From: Methylolobus aquaticus
GTDB taxonomy: Bacteria; Pseudomonadota; Gammaproteobacteria; Methylococcales; Methylococcaceae
DNA length: 64,000 nt
Assembly: GCA_004168015.1 (NCBI GenBank)
Contig: SEYW01000003.1
Location: forward strand, 1-64,000
Direction of reading: 5' to 3'
The notes under the pieces are model-generated. The model was not told the origin of the DNA, did not search any database, and worked only from the letters and a program-made list of their open reading frames with translations. Below are positions 63,026 through 64,000 of the stretch, piece by piece. Position 1 is the stretch's first letter. Every line of letters begins with the position of its first letter. A program made the position numbers and the translations under genes.

Positions 63026-63430
63026 CTAGTGGGATTTGCGGTCTGCACCCGAACTGCCCGCGGCGGCATAGCGCAGCACCGACCGGATCCGTGCCGTGAC
63101 TTGCCCCGCCATCCCCGACGCCGAACCCGGTGCGGCAGTCTCGTACCGCGTATCGACCGAGCATTGCCCATCGAGGAAAAATAGCACGGGAGTCCTCTCG
63201 GTCACAGGGTCGTCCGCCAGCAAGCGCTGCAGGTCCTTCGCCCCAGAGCCACTGACGGGTGTGGCCCAGATCACGGCGTCAGGGTGTCGCTGCCGGACAA
63301 ACTCCAGACCGGTCCAGCCATCGCGAGCCGTAATGACCTCGAACCCCGCATGCTGCATGGCATCACTCAGTTGCGCCAGACCGGCCGTATCGTCGTTGAT
63401 CAGTAGCACTCGCAAGATTCGATCCCCCAT
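63026..63430 (-). CDS. Degenerate response-regulator receiver protein
   Basis: A 134-residue single receiver-like domain. The acidic pair is present at the start (LINDDTAGLAQL) and DAMQHAGFEVITARDGWTGLEFVRQRHPDAVIW fits a receiver to the third strand, but the phospho-acceptor position that should be Asp (after DAVIW) reads Ala, and the late Lys of the fifth strand is also missing. It is therefore likely a pseudo-receiver that works without phosphorylation, or a decaying gene. ATG 63430 was chosen; a longer frame upstream adds non-homologous residues. It is not next to a kinase. Confidence 0.7.
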   Translation of the reverse strand: MGDRILRVLLINDDTAGLAQLSDAMQHAGFEVITARDGWTGLEFVRQRHPDAVIWATPVSGSGAKDLQRLLADDPVTERTPVLFFLDGQCSVDTRYETAAPGSASGMAGQVTARIRSVLRYAAAGSSGADRKSH

Positions 63431-64000
63431 GGCTATGTCCCTGCCGCGGCTTACGCCAAGATTCAAAGGTTCCCGAGGGATCACCGATTTCCCCGCGGGC
63501 CAGGGCGGTCTGGCCAACACAGCGTGTTCACCAACCTCCTTGAACTCGATGAAGCAGGAAGTCTGCCAATAGCCTTGGCCAGCGCGGCGCCCAGGTAAAA
63601 CCCCGTACCCGAGTACGCTTAACCCTCAACGTAACAGCAGCTTGTAGAAAGGACCGATTATCGGGACCGGCGGGCTAGCAGGCCGACGAGGCCCCGCTCA
63701 CCCTGGCGTGTTAAATGGATTGACACCCGGGCAGCGTGTCCGGGGATGGCAAGGGCGCCTGGCCGCGGCTCGGCCCAGACCCCGGAGCCGGACCTGCGAG
63801 TCCCGGCTCGCTTGCAAGACCATCAACCTGCATTCTCCGTGGCGCGATGGGGAGATGCTGGCCGGTGCTCGAAGGCCTGTGCGGCATTGCGCCCACACCG
63901 CGGGCCCGCGGTGTGGGCGCAATGCTGCGGCAACGGTTCCACGTCATCACGCACCAGCCGCCGGGATGCTACCCGGAGCGGGAATGTTGCCTAGTGAACG
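63431..64000. other. Right-edge intergenic stretch
   Basis: The short frames here lack family features. The main landmark is the 42-bp palindrome at 63884-63925. Any gene beyond 64000 cannot be judged. Confidence 0.4.
63884..63925. repeat. Perfect 42-bp GC-rich palindrome
   Basis: Two 21-base arms (GCATTGCGCCCACACCGCGG plus G, then the exact reverse complement) meet with no spacer at 63904/63905. No T-run follows on either strand. Confidence 0.85.

Noticed and set aside
1-64000. CRISPR arrays, rRNA genes and insertion-sequence transposases
   Set aside because: No regularly spaced identical repeats, no rRNA-like sequence and no transposase motifs were seen in the window.

Overview
The window is about 64 kb of GC-rich bacterial chromosome with dense genes, short spacers and many 1-8 nt coupling overlaps. 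Gene content points to a Gammaproteobacterium: a methyltransferase-rnhA-dnaQ block beside mltD, a GlrK/QseG-like/GlrR cassette, purE-purK, ubiG, split glyQ/glyS, CysZ/EI24, LemA plus GIDE, and an Mla-type ABC system. A Chromatiales or Ectothiorhodospiraceae-like relative is plausible, but the genus cannot be fixed from sequence reading alone.

Region 1 (1-1309) is the 5' part of an OmpA-like outer-membrane protein gene running off the left edge, plus its upstream region. Region 2 (1310-10020) is an 8.7-kb integrative element in the 3' end of a tRNA-Ser(UGA) gene. A 14-bp direct repeat bounds it; the right copy starts exactly at the encoded CCA end of the tRNA, and both ends carry similar G-rich putative integrase arm sites. 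It encodes a tyrosine integrase, an AlpA-like regulator, a stand-alone primase-type zinc finger, a RepA-like ATPase with an iteron-like cluster and palindrome at its 3' end, and a TubC-docking-like protein. Its right half carries an HGG-motif protein, a lipoprotein, a secreted beta-helix protein and a broken ParB-like gene. This looks like a satellite-type element without virion genes.

Region 3 (10021-26900) is mostly core: dnaQ, rnhA, a methyltransferase, mltD, trpS, a PilZ protein, DUF1249, purK/purE, ubiG, a DUF393-photolyase-photolyase run, an EI24 protein and the Glr cassette. Region 4 (27000-36200) holds an ABC importer pair without a binding protein, a small lipoprotein, YjbQ, a GIDE protein with an EF-hand, LemA, an AI-2E family permease, glyQ/glyS and a PlsC-like acyltransferase.

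Region 5 (36400-50570) contains a TolC/adaptor/RND efflux operon, a Dabb protein, DUF1015, a MlaE-MlaF-MlaD-auxiliary lipoprotein transporter with a secreted unknown protein behind it, a POT peptide transporter and an unlisted 41-residue membrane protein. Region 6 (50600-64000) contains a cold-shock/DUF1294 membrane protein, an asparagine synthetase coupled to an ArnT-like glycosyltransferase, a lipoprotein with two pectate-lyase-like domains, a TetR-led macrolide-type ABC efflux operon with a candidate operator, a degenerate receiver-domain protein, and a perfect 42-bp palindrome near the right edge.
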